Shown: in pieces, positions 1 to 6,383 of the stretch
Layout: every line of letters starts with the position of its first letter
Numbering within the stretch: the first letter of the stretch is position 1
Source: Candidatus Atribacter fermentans
GTDB lineage: Bacteria; Atribacterota; Atribacteria; Atribacterales; Atribacteraceae
DNA length: 6,527 nucleotides
Direction of reading: 5' to 3'
Assembly: GCA_012517485.1 (NCBI GenBank)
Contig: JAAYUT010000451.1
Span: 1-6,527, forward strand
Made by a program: the position numbers and the translations under genes
Notes under the pieces: model-generated
Database searches by the model: none
The model's input: the letters and a program-made list of their open reading frames with translations, nothing else
Told to the model about the DNA's origin: nothing

Positions 1-1
1 A

Positions 2-274
2 TTGAAGTATTACCATTTGATCCCGGTTCTCGCAATTTTATACCTTTTATTCGCATTAATAGGTTTGATATTATTCCTGATTAATCTCTTAAATCTTAAT
101 TATCTGATTTTGATCTGGTCACCAGTTATCCTCTACTTAATTATAGACATCATTTACACCCTTATCATCATGATCAGGTATCGCAGTCTAAAACACGCTT
201 CTGCCCTCTTAATATTTCCCGCCATTCATATCGGATATGGAACTGGTTTTTTAAAAGGATTAATAGTAGATTAA
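2..274 (+). CDS. GT2 glycosyltransferase, C-terminal membrane part (5'-truncated, ExoA-like)
   Basis: This is the last 90 codons of a gene that begins outside the window. The frame is open to the left edge, and the first codon (TTG) is most likely an internal leucine rather than a start. Two strongly hydrophobic segments are visible, at about residues 5-28 and 34-58. A third, weaker one ends in the motif HIGYGTGFLKG (residues 76-86). That ending is typical of membrane-anchored family 2 glycosyltransferases of the succinoglycan ExoA type, in which a cytoplasmic GT-A domain is followed by C-terminal membrane helices. The catalytic domain is not in the window, so donor and acceptor cannot be inferred. 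It stops 49 nt before the first GT4 gene on the same strand, so it probably belongs to the same glycan locus. Family call is fairly sure; exact activity is unknown. Confidence 0.72.
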   Translation: MKYYHLIPVLAILYLLFALIGLILFLINLLNLNYLILIWSPVILYLIIDIIYTLIIMIRYRSLKHASALLIFPAIHIGYGTGFLKGLIVD

Positions 275-276
275 CA

Positions 277-286
277 TTTATAAATA
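277..286 (+). promoter_or_regulatory. candidate archaeal TATA box upstream of the first GT4 gene
   Basis: The sequence TTTATAAATA lies just after the stop of the upstream gene and is close to the archaeal TATA consensus. Transcription would be expected to start about 22-27 nt downstream, near 305-310, giving a leader of roughly 15-20 nt before the ATG at 324. That is a plausible archaeal arrangement. The background is AT-rich, so a chance match is possible. If real, it would make the two GT4 genes, and perhaps everything downstream, a transcription unit separate from the upstream GT2. Confidence 0.4.
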
Positions 287-323
287 CATAGAAGAATTGA
301 TTTTAAAAGTTGGGTAGTGAAAT

Positions 324-1544
324 ATGAAAATCTTAATCCTGGTAGATTCATTGAAGATCGGCGGCGGATCCGATAAAGTCGCAGCCATACTGGGCAGTGA
401 ACTCCATAATGAAGGTTATGATATTTCTTTTTTAGCCTTATCTGATGATGGCCCTAAATATGAGTTTGAAGGTGAGTATTACACCTTAGATGAGAAAGAT
501 ATCTACGGGAACAATGTAAAAAGAATTTTTAAACTTCTACAGTATTCCCCACGAGTAAAAAGCCTTTGTGATGAATTAGGAGTAGACATCATCATCTCCG
601 CTGGGGATCCGGCCAATTTCCACGCGCTTTTTAGCCGCTATTTCTTTGGAAATAGAGCTAAAATTATCATATCCCAGCACATGAATCCAGAGATATTTCT
701 GGATAGTAGTATTAAAACAAATTTAATTAAGTTTTTCTACCCACGGGCAAATAAGGTGATATGTGTTTCCAAAGAAATCGAAAAGATTTTAAATGAAAAG
801 TACTCCGTTAAAAACACCCTTACCATCTATAACATGATGAATATCCAAGAGAATATTCGAAAATCACAGGAAGAACTTCCACCAGAATATAAGGAATTGA
901 TGCAATGCAAGGATGAAACCGCACATTTCAACTTCATCAATCTGGGCCGGTTAAACCGGCAGAAAGGACAGTGGTTCCTGATTAGAAGCTTCAGGCAGGT
1001 GGTGGATAAATATAATAATGCCAGACTATTCATCCTGGGTGAAGGAGATCTAAAGGACGAGCTAGAAAATCTAATCCATGAACTGAATTTAGATGAAAAT
1101 ATATTTATTTTAGGTAGACAGGAGAACGTGTTCCCCTTCCTTTTAAACAGCCACTGCTTCATACTAAGCTCCCTATGGGAAGGACTACCCATGGCCTTAA
1201 TTGAAGCCTTATCATTAAATCTTCCCATCATTTCTACAGATTGTAGAACAGGCCCCCGAGAAATATTATGTCCCGAACTGGACTTAAATGAAGAAATCGA
1301 TTACCCCTACCTGGGAGAATATGCCATTTTAAGTCAACCCCTCCCCAACCAACTCCTTTTAAATAATGTAGATGAAATTACTTTACTTAAATCTGAGAAA
1401 ATACTGACCGATTTAATGATTAAAATGATGGAAGATGAAAAATTAAGAAAAAATTACTCAAATGGACAAATAATCGCTTTTAACTTTGATAAAGAAAAGA
1501 TATTAACTCAGTGGAGTCAACTTCTAAAAGAAACCTCTGGATAG
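324..1544 (+). CDS. GT4-family glycosyltransferase (GT-B fold), first of a tandem pair
   Basis: A 406-residue retaining GT-B glycosyltransferase, a normal full length for family GT4, with no signal peptide or membrane helix. The N-terminal Rossmann domain opens with KILILVDSL and a glycine-rich GGGSDK loop (residues 13-18), followed by SQHMNP (117-122), which resembles the S-[EQ]-H-x-N-P motif of WabH/PglJ/AmsD-like transferases. The C-terminal donor-binding domain shows GRLNRQKG (208-215), ILGEGDL (237-243), and the E-x7-E pair E286 and E294 in WEGLPMALIEAL. It then has TGPREIL (309-315), a conserved segment of this subgroup. It probably transfers a nucleotide-activated sugar to a lipid-linked glycan on the cytoplasmic side. 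The start is well fixed: an in-frame TGA lies at 318-320, directly upstream. A loose Shine-Dalgarno match (GGGTAGTGA, 312-320) precedes it. The next gene is a close paralogue starting 4 nt after the stop. Sugar specificity cannot be read. Confidence 0.9.
   Translation: MKILILVDSLKIGGGSDKVAAILGSELHNEGYDISFLALSDDGPKYEFEGEYYTLDEKDIYGNNVKRIFKLLQYSPRVKSLCDELGVDIIISAGDPANFHALFSRYFFGNRAKIIISQHMNPEIFLDSSIKTNLIKFFYPRANKVICVSKEIEKILNEKYSVKNTLTIYNMMNIQENIRKSQEELPPEYKELMQCKDETAHFNFINLGRLNRQKGQWFLIRSFRQVVDKYNNARLFILGEGDLKDELENLIHELNLDENIFILGRQENVFPFLLNSHCFILSSLWEGLPMALIEALSLNLPIISTDCRTGPREILCPELDLNEEIDYPYLGEYAILSQPLPNQLLLNNVDEITLLKSEKILTDLMIKMMEDEKLRKNYSNGQIIAFNFDKEKILTQWSQLLKETSG
946..960. repeat. 15-nt perfect palindrome (7-nt arms, 1-nt centre) inside the first GT4 gene
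   Basis: GCCGGTT, one A, then AACCGGC form a perfect inverted repeat. It lies in the codons for the GRLNR motif of the donor-binding domain. The homologous stretch in the second GT4 gene encodes nearly the same residues without the palindrome, so the protein sequence does not require it. It may be a chance product of codon choice. Confidence 0.45.
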
Positions 1545-1548
1545 ATTT

Positions 1549-2766
1549 ATGAAAACCAAGATATTGATTCTGGTAGAGTCACTGAAAGTGGGCGGAGGAT
1601 CTGAACGATTTGCAGCCACACTGGGCTCTAAACTATACGATAAAGGTTATAATATTTCCTATCTAACTTTGATGGATGAAAATCCTAAATATCAATTTAA
1701 AGGAGATTACCACACCCTTAATGAGGGTTATATCTATGGAAATATCTTTAGAAGAACTTCAGATCTATTCAGATACGCCCCTAAAATAACCAGATTATGC
1801 AAAAAACTGGATATTGAAATCGTAATTTCAATATCGGAAGTGGCCAATTTTCATGTGGTGCTGAGTCGCTGGCTCTACGGAAATAATGTTAAAATCATCA
1901 TTTCTCAACACATTAACCCTGAAATATTCCTGAAGAGCAGATTAAAATTTGCCCTGATAAAATTCTTCTACCCCCGGTCAGATAAGACTGTATGTGTCTC
2001 CAGAGAAATAGAAAGAATCCTCAACGAAGAATATGACATCCGAAACACCCAGACCATCTACAACATGATGGACATCAAGGAAAACATTAAACTATCCCGG
2101 GAAGAACTGCCCGAGGAATACCAGGAATTATTTGAAGGATATAAAACCGGAACAGAAAACTTCAACTTCATCAACCTGGGCAGACTCACCAGACAGAAGG
2201 GGCAGTGGTTTCTCATAAGGAGTTTCAGACGCGTAGTAGACCTGCACCCCCATGTTAAACTGTTCATTCTGGGAGATGGAGTGTTAAGAAGTAAATTAGA
2301 AGAGTTAATCAACAAACTCGAACTAAATGAAAACGTGTATCTTTTAGGGGAACAGGAAAACATTTTTCCCTTCCTTAAAAATAGTGATTGCTTTGTCCTG
2401 AGTTCCCTATGGGAAGGATTACCCCTGGTTTTAATCGAAGCATTATCCATGAACCTTCCCATTATCTCTGCTGACTGTAAGACCGGGCCTTGGGAGATTT
2501 TATGTTCCAATACTGATTTGGATAAAGAATTGGGTTATCCTATTTATTGTGAATATGGCATACTAAATCGGCCTTTTGATAGTAAATTCGTCTTTAAAAC
2601 ATTAAAAGAAGAACCCTTAGACGAATCAGAAACCATGCTATCAGATCTGATGATGAAACTCATTGATGATAAAGATTTAAGGGACAAATATTCAAATGGC
2701 CGGGAATTATCTCGTAACTTTGATGAAGAGGAAATAATCAAAGTTTGGGAGGAACTTTTGAAATAA
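1549..2766 (+). CDS. GT4-family glycosyltransferase (GT-B fold), second of a tandem pair
   Basis: A 405-residue paralogue of the preceding gene, alignable end to end, with identity of roughly 55-60% by eye. It keeps the glycine-rich GGGSER loop (residues 15-20), SQHINP (119-124), GRLTRQKG (211-218), ILGDGVL (240-246) and the E-x7-E pair E289 and E297 in WEGLPLVLIEAL. It should therefore bind a nucleotide sugar and act as a soluble or peripheral cytoplasmic transferase. One difference stands out: the GPREIL segment reads GPWEIL here (313-318), replacing a usually conserved arginine. The ATG lies 4 nt after the previous stop and matches the paralogue's N-terminus after a 2-residue offset, which supports the start. 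No good Shine-Dalgarno match is seen, so translational coupling to the upstream gene is likely. The most probable role is addition of another sugar in the same glycan, with altered specificity after duplication. Family call is secure; substrate is unknown. Confidence 0.9.
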   Translation: MKTKILILVESLKVGGGSERFAATLGSKLYDKGYNISYLTLMDENPKYQFKGDYHTLNEGYIYGNIFRRTSDLFRYAPKITRLCKKLDIEIVISISEVANFHVVLSRWLYGNNVKIIISQHINPEIFLKSRLKFALIKFFYPRSDKTVCVSREIERILNEEYDIRNTQTIYNMMDIKENIKLSREELPEEYQELFEGYKTGTENFNFINLGRLTRQKGQWFLIRSFRRVVDLHPHVKLFILGDGVLRSKLEELINKLELNENVYLLGEQENIFPFLKNSDCFVLSSLWEGLPLVLIEALSMNLPIISADCKTGPWEILCSNTDLDKELGYPIYCEYGILNRPFDSKFVFKTLKEEPLDESETMLSDLMMKLIDDKDLRDKYSNGRELSRNFDEEEIIKVWEELLK

Positions 2767-2792
2767 TCTATTTTGATGCTTAATACTATTAA

Positions 2793-2800
2793 CATATATT
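2793..2800 (+). promoter_or_regulatory. weak TATA-like element before the flippase gene
   Basis: CATATATT lies in the 65-nt gap before the flippase. A start site about 25 nt downstream would fall near 2820-2825, leaving a leader under about 12 nt. A small perfect stem follows (TTTTCC 2806-2811, loop AAT, GGAAAA 2815-2820). The gap is AT-rich and the match is short, so this is only a possible internal promoter. Confidence 0.2.
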
Positions 2801-2831
2801 TCAAATTTTCCAATGGAAAAAAGGTTACATA

Positions 2832-4265
2832 ATGATTGAAGTTAAAAAAATAGCTAAAAATACCCTGTTAATTTTTGTATCTCAAATACTGTATTATATT
2901 CTTACCTTTTTCACGGTAATTTATACTGCAAGGTATTTAGGAGCTGATGGGTTCGGTATTTTATCACTCGCCCTTTCTATCACCGGGATTTTTGCTATGT
3001 TTATTGATATGGGTCTCAGCACATTTATGGTGCGTGAAGTTTCCCGGGATAAATCAAAAGCAGATAAGTACATCCCTAATGTGGCTTTAATGAGACTTAT
3101 TTTATCCTTATTGACCATTTTATTGATTATTCTACTGGTAAATGTGATAAACTACGCAGAAATAGTTAAAATTGTAATCTATATTTTGACCATTTCGGTG
3201 ATAATAAATGGCATTTCTGGAATCTTCAGTTATGTATTCCAGGCCAATGAAAAGATGGAATATTTATCGATGAGCACCTTAATTCTAAGTATCTCCATGC
3301 TCACCGGAACATTAATTGGAGTTTATTACCAGTTTGATATTCTGTATTTCGCCTATCTTTACATCATCTCCAACGGTTTAGTATTCATTTTTATTTTCCT
3401 CGCTTATCTGTGGAAATTCAACCTTCCTAAAATTAAAATAGATTGGAACATATGGAAACCGACATTGAAGGAAGCATGGCCCTTTGGAGTGGCGGCTATG
3501 AGCGGTCTCTTATATACTTATATTGACTCCATTTTATTGTCCATCTTCCAGAATAATACTGTTGTGGGCTGGTACAGCGCAGCATATCGATTGATGCTTG
3601 TAGTTTTATTCATCCCCAACGCATTTAACACCGTTATTTTCCCGGTGATGTCTCCCTTATTTAAAACATCCCCCGAATCTCTTAGATTAATAAATGAGAG
3701 ATACTTCAAATATATGGTTATAATTGGCATTCCCCTGGGTTTCGGAACCACATTTCTTGCCCAAAAGATTATCCTCCTGGTGTACGGATCTGGTTACACC
3801 AATTCGATTTTAAGTCTGCAAATTTTAATATGGACCATGGTTTTTACTTTTATTGGAGCATCATTTGTACAGGTATTACAATCAATAAATAAACAGCTAA
3901 TAATAACTAAGATAGCTGTAATATGTGTAATAATTAATGTTATTCTGAATTTAATCTTAATACCCAGTTATAGTTATATTGGGGCGAGTATTGCCACGGT
4001 TTTAACTGAAATAATTCTGGTAGGATACACCATTTATGCCACCAGCAAACTGGGATACGGAATCAGGGATTTAAATGTAAATAATGATCTAAGCAAAGTA
4101 ATTATAGCAAGCAGCATAATGAGTACATTTATTCTATATTTCAATGACCTGAATTTCTATTTACTGGTGGTACTTTCTATCTTACTGTATCTGGTGGCCA
4201 TAACTCTTCTCAGGGTATTTGACGATGCAGATAAATTGTTGATAAAAAACTTATTGAACAGATAG
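2832..4265 (+). CDS. Wzx-like oligosaccharide flippase (MOP superfamily, polysaccharide biosynthesis protein)
   Basis: A 477-residue polytopic membrane protein, the usual size for the polysaccharide-transporter branch of the MATE/MOP superfamily. About 14 hydrophobic segments can be picked out, the first at about residues 12-31 and the last at about 441-461. The N-terminal signature ARYLGADGFGILSLA (33-47) is characteristic of this family. Further hallmarks are GWYSAAYRL (246-254), and NVILNLILIP followed by GASIAT (369-378 and 384-389). The family moves lipid-linked oligosaccharides from the cytoplasmic to the outer face of the membrane. Here it would export the product of the surrounding transferases. 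The start is supported by a short Shine-Dalgarno match, AAGGTT at 2821-2826, 5 nt before the ATG, and no alternative start codon lies close upstream. It is the only transporter in the window. No polymerase or ligase is seen beside it, so a Wzy-type pathway cannot be claimed. Confidence 0.92.
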   Translation: MIEVKKIAKNTLLIFVSQILYYILTFFTVIYTARYLGADGFGILSLALSITGIFAMFIDMGLSTFMVREVSRDKSKADKYIPNVALMRLILSLLTILLIILLVNVINYAEIVKIVIYILTISVIINGISGIFSYVFQANEKMEYLSMSTLILSISMLTGTLIGVYYQFDILYFAYLYIISNGLVFIFIFLAYLWKFNLPKIKIDWNIWKPTLKEAWPFGVAAMSGLLYTYIDSILLSIFQNNTVVGWYSAAYRLMLVVLFIPNAFNTVIFPVMSPLFKTSPESLRLINERYFKYMVIIGIPLGFGTTFLAQKIILLVYGSGYTNSILSLQILIWTMVFTFIGASFVQVLQSINKQLIITKIAVICVIINVILNLILIPSYSYIGASIATVLTEIILVGYTIYATSKLGYGIRDLNVNNDLSKVIIASSIMSTFILYFNDLNFYLLVVLSILLYLVAITLLRVFDDADKLLIKNLLNR

Positions 4266-4312
4266 CACTTTACAAATAAAATGGATTTAAAATATTCTAT
4301 CAGGTAACTAGG

Positions 4313-5044
4313 ATGATCTCCGTAATCTGTGTATTTAACGATAGGGATGTTTTAGAGAAATATCTATTAAAGAGCTTAAATACCCAATCTGTAGAATTTG
4401 AACTTATTTTATTAGATAATGTTAATGGTAAATTTAAATCTGCACCAGAAGCATTAAATTATGGCGGTAATAAAGCTAATGGAGATAACCTAATGTTTAT
4501 ACATCAAGATGTAGATTTAAAATCTGACACCTGGTTAGAAGACGTTGAAAAAGAAATAGAAAAATTAGAAAACTGTGGAATCGCTGGTGTGGCTGGTGTA
4601 CCTGAAAATGGTGTATTAAAATCAAATATTGAAAATGGAATTCCCCCTAACAAGCCAGGAGAAGAAATAAACACCCCCATACCGGTACAAACTTTGGATG
4701 AATGTTTGGTGATAATCCCCCGGTCAGTTTTCCAGGAATACCAGTTTGATGAAACTTTAAATGGCTGGCACCTCTACAGTGTTGATTATTGCTTAAACAT
4801 CATAAAACAGGGATTTAATGTATATGTAATGCCAGCATACATTTACCACCGCTCTTATATGATTTACTACTCCAAAGACTATTACCGGCTACTTAAAATA
4901 CTCTTCGATAAATATAGGGATGACTATGAAAAGATATATACCAGTTGCGGGGCTTGGAACACCTCTTACCCTGTTAAATGGTATTTGTTTTTAAATACTA
5001 GAATCGGTTTTTTCATAAAATCACTGGTTGATAAATTAAAATAA
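4313..5044 (+). CDS. GT-A fold glycosyltransferase, Glyco_tranf_2_5-like
   Basis: A 243-residue soluble protein resembling the compact glycosyltransferases of Pfam family Glyco_tranf_2_5. It begins directly with the first beta strand (ISVICVFND). It has HQDVD (64-68), which takes the place of the DXD metal/nucleotide-binding motif, and then AGVAGVPENG (91-100). The acceptor side shows LDECLVIIPR (128-137), FDETLNGWHLYSVDYCL (145-161) and YHRS (178-181). The gWHlYsvDyCl segment is the most recognisable part of this family. There is no membrane helix. The likely role is transfer of one sugar in the glycan made by this locus. Upstream, AGGTAA (4302-4307) lies 5 nt before the ATG and is a plausible ribosome binding site. 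A later start would remove the first strand. The first half looks richer in A and T than the GT4 genes, which may reflect a different origin. Substrate is unknown. Confidence 0.85.
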   Translation: MISVICVFNDRDVLEKYLLKSLNTQSVEFELILLDNVNGKFKSAPEALNYGGNKANGDNLMFIHQDVDLKSDTWLEDVEKEIEKLENCGIAGVAGVPENGVLKSNIENGIPPNKPGEEINTPIPVQTLDECLVIIPRSVFQEYQFDETLNGWHLYSVDYCLNIIKQGFNVYVMPAYIYHRSYMIYYSKDYYRLLKILFDKYRDDYEKIYTSCGAWNTSYPVKWYLFLNTRIGFFIKSLVDKLK

Positions 5045-5118
5045 AGTAAAATATTACTTCGAAAGAATCTATTAATTAAAAAATTGGGGAACAGATAAAA
5101 AAAATCCTGGTCATTAAT

Positions 5119-6297
5119 ATGGAGTCATCTAAAATACAAACATCCGAAAATGAAACCCAAAACCATCCTCTAGTGTCCATTATAACACCTACTTATAATC
5201 ATGAAAAATTCATTGGGACTTGTATTGAAAGTGTTCTAAAACAGTCCTATCCAAACTGGGAGATGATCATAATAGACGACGGTTCCTCGGATAGAACCGG
5301 CAGTATAGTGGCAGCATACGATGATGAACGGATTAAATATATAAAACAAGATAATGTAGGTATTTGGAAACTTAAAAAGACCTATAATAAAGCCCTGCAC
5401 ATGTCTAAAGGAGAATTGGTAGCTATTTTAGAGGGTGACGATGCCTGGCCCAGTTATAAACTGGAAGAACAGGTGAAGATCTTCAAAAAAAAGGATGTGA
5501 TATTCAGTTGGGGGAGGAAGAATACCATAAATGATCAGAACCATATTATCTCTTTTGATCTCCCCAGTCTCAACCGTTTTAGAAATATGCCCCCTGAAGA
5601 GATGACTAAAATACTTATTATTGCTAATTTTATTCAGCCCTGCACGGTTATGATAAATAAAGATGCTTTACTTTCCATTGGGGGATTTGTGCAGCACAAA
5701 GAAACTCCATATGTGGATTACCCTACCTTCCTGGAACTCAGTTTGAAGGGAAGATTTTATCCTTCTGACCGGGTGATGGGCTACTGGCGGAAACATAAAG
5801 CCCAGATAACCACTCAAAAAGAAACTGACATGAACAGGGGTTTTATGGTTTCCATTGATTTCTATGAAAATTTAAGCCCGGCACAGAAGAAATCGATTAA
5901 TTTTAAAGTAGAAGATAAATTAGAATTTCGTGAGAAAATTTTAAACGACCAGATAGCTGTATCTGCCAGATTGGCCTTAGTTAAAGGTGACTGGAAGGAA
6001 GCGTCAACCTGTTATAGAAGTATTTTTAAACAGGGTGATTTAAAAATCAAGATACAATCACTTCTTGGTGTAATATGCGCTTTTCTAAGAATAGATCTGG
6101 AATGGTTTGCGGTTTTAACCTGCAAACCTAAAATACGCGACGCGTCCGGTGAATGGGACACCACACTATTTAAAGATGGTAAAAAATATTCCAACTGGTT
6201 TAAAGTACAATTGTTGTTCCTGAAATTACTCAGAAGAATACGACCATTTAAGTATGCAGATTCCCAGTACTTATTAGAATCCGATTTCAGCCAATAA
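5119..6297 (+). CDS. GT2-family glycosyltransferase with helical C-terminal extension
   Basis: A 392-residue protein with a canonical N-terminal GT-A domain. After about 17 polar residues come SIITPTYNHEKFI (20-32), IDDGSSDRT (52-60) and the DXD-type motif EGDDAW (105-110). These supply the nucleotide- and metal-binding acidic residues D53/D54 and D107/D108. The acceptor half includes NFIQPCTVMI (170-179) and GYWRKHKAQIT (221-231). From about residue 265 a mostly helical tail follows, with a TPR-like stretch (ARLALVKGDWKEASTCYRS, 283-301) and a moderately hydrophobic patch near 313-333 that may touch the membrane. A TPR-like tail after a GT2 domain may serve for partner contact. The gene starts at the first ATG after a 74-nt gap; GGT at 5109-5111 is only a weak ribosome-site match, so the start is less certain than the others. 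It is the last plus-strand gene before a convergent gene. Donor and acceptor are unknown. Confidence 0.88.
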   Translation: MESSKIQTSENETQNHPLVSIITPTYNHEKFIGTCIESVLKQSYPNWEMIIIDDGSSDRTGSIVAAYDDERIKYIKQDNVGIWKLKKTYNKALHMSKGELVAILEGDDAWPSYKLEEQVKIFKKKDVIFSWGRKNTINDQNHIISFDLPSLNRFRNMPPEEMTKILIIANFIQPCTVMINKDALLSIGGFVQHKETPYVDYPTFLELSLKGRFYPSDRVMGYWRKHKAQITTQKETDMNRGFMVSIDFYENLSPAQKKSINFKVEDKLEFREKILNDQIAVSARLALVKGDWKEASTCYRSIFKQGDLKIKIQSLLGVICAFLRIDLEWFAVLTCKPKIRDASGEWDTTLFKDGKKYSNWFKVQLLFLKLLRRIRPFKYADSQYLLESDFSQ

Positions 6298-6302
6298 ATT
6301 AA

Positions 6303-6308
6303 TTTTTT
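6303..6308 (+). terminator. T-tract candidate terminator after the last plus-strand glycosyltransferase
   Basis: A run of six T residues begins 6 nt after the stop codon of the last plus-strand gene. Archaeal RNA polymerase commonly terminates at U-rich tracts without needing a hairpin, and the next gene is convergent. Position and composition fit, but short T runs are frequent in AT-rich DNA. Confidence 0.35.
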
Positions 6309-6326
6309 AGAGTATGATTCCAAATA

Positions 6327-6361
6327 TTAAATTTTAGATACAATCCAAATGTAAAATTTAA
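6327..6361. terminator. AT-only inverted repeat in the convergent spacer, possible bidirectional terminator
   Basis: TTAAATTTTA (6327-6336) and TAAAATTTAA (6352-6361) are perfect 10-nt inverted arms separated by 15 nt. They lie in the middle of the 86-nt spacer between two converging stop codons. The arms are flanked by further short complementary bases if a 2-nt bulge is allowed. The stem is entirely A-T, so it would be weak as RNA and could arise by chance in such DNA. The location is where a shared terminator would be expected. Confidence 0.25.
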
Positions 6362-6383
6362 AATATGATTTCTCCATATGAAT

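Noticed and set aside
827..1231. Minus-strand open frame of 134 codons opposite the first GT4 gene
   Set aside because: It is antisense to a gene with clear GT4 motifs, its peptide is rich in Ser, Arg and Phe with no recognisable domain, and a similar shadow frame appears opposite the paralogue, as expected from shared codons.
2058..2510. Minus-strand open frame of 150 codons opposite the second GT4 gene
   Set aside because: It resembles the antisense frame of the first copy only because the sense genes are paralogous. It has no domain and no plausible promoter or ribosome site.
4281..4307. Mini-frame ATG...TAA of 8 codons between the flippase and the next gene
   Set aside because: It is very short, has no ribosome site, and overlaps the likely ribosome binding site of the following gene. 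A leader peptide cannot be supported.
5045..5058. Short inverted repeat AGTAA-AATA-TTACT just after the Glyco_tranf_2_5-like gene
   Set aside because: A 5-bp AT-rich stem is too short to separate from chance in this background and has no following T-tract on the sense strand.
6012..6323. Minus-strand open frame of 103 codons at the end of the GT2 gene, in part covering the spacer
   Set aside because: It is mostly antisense to the well-supported GT2 C-terminus and its product has no recognisable motif. The real minus-strand gene nearby is the DUF2304 end in 6384-6527.
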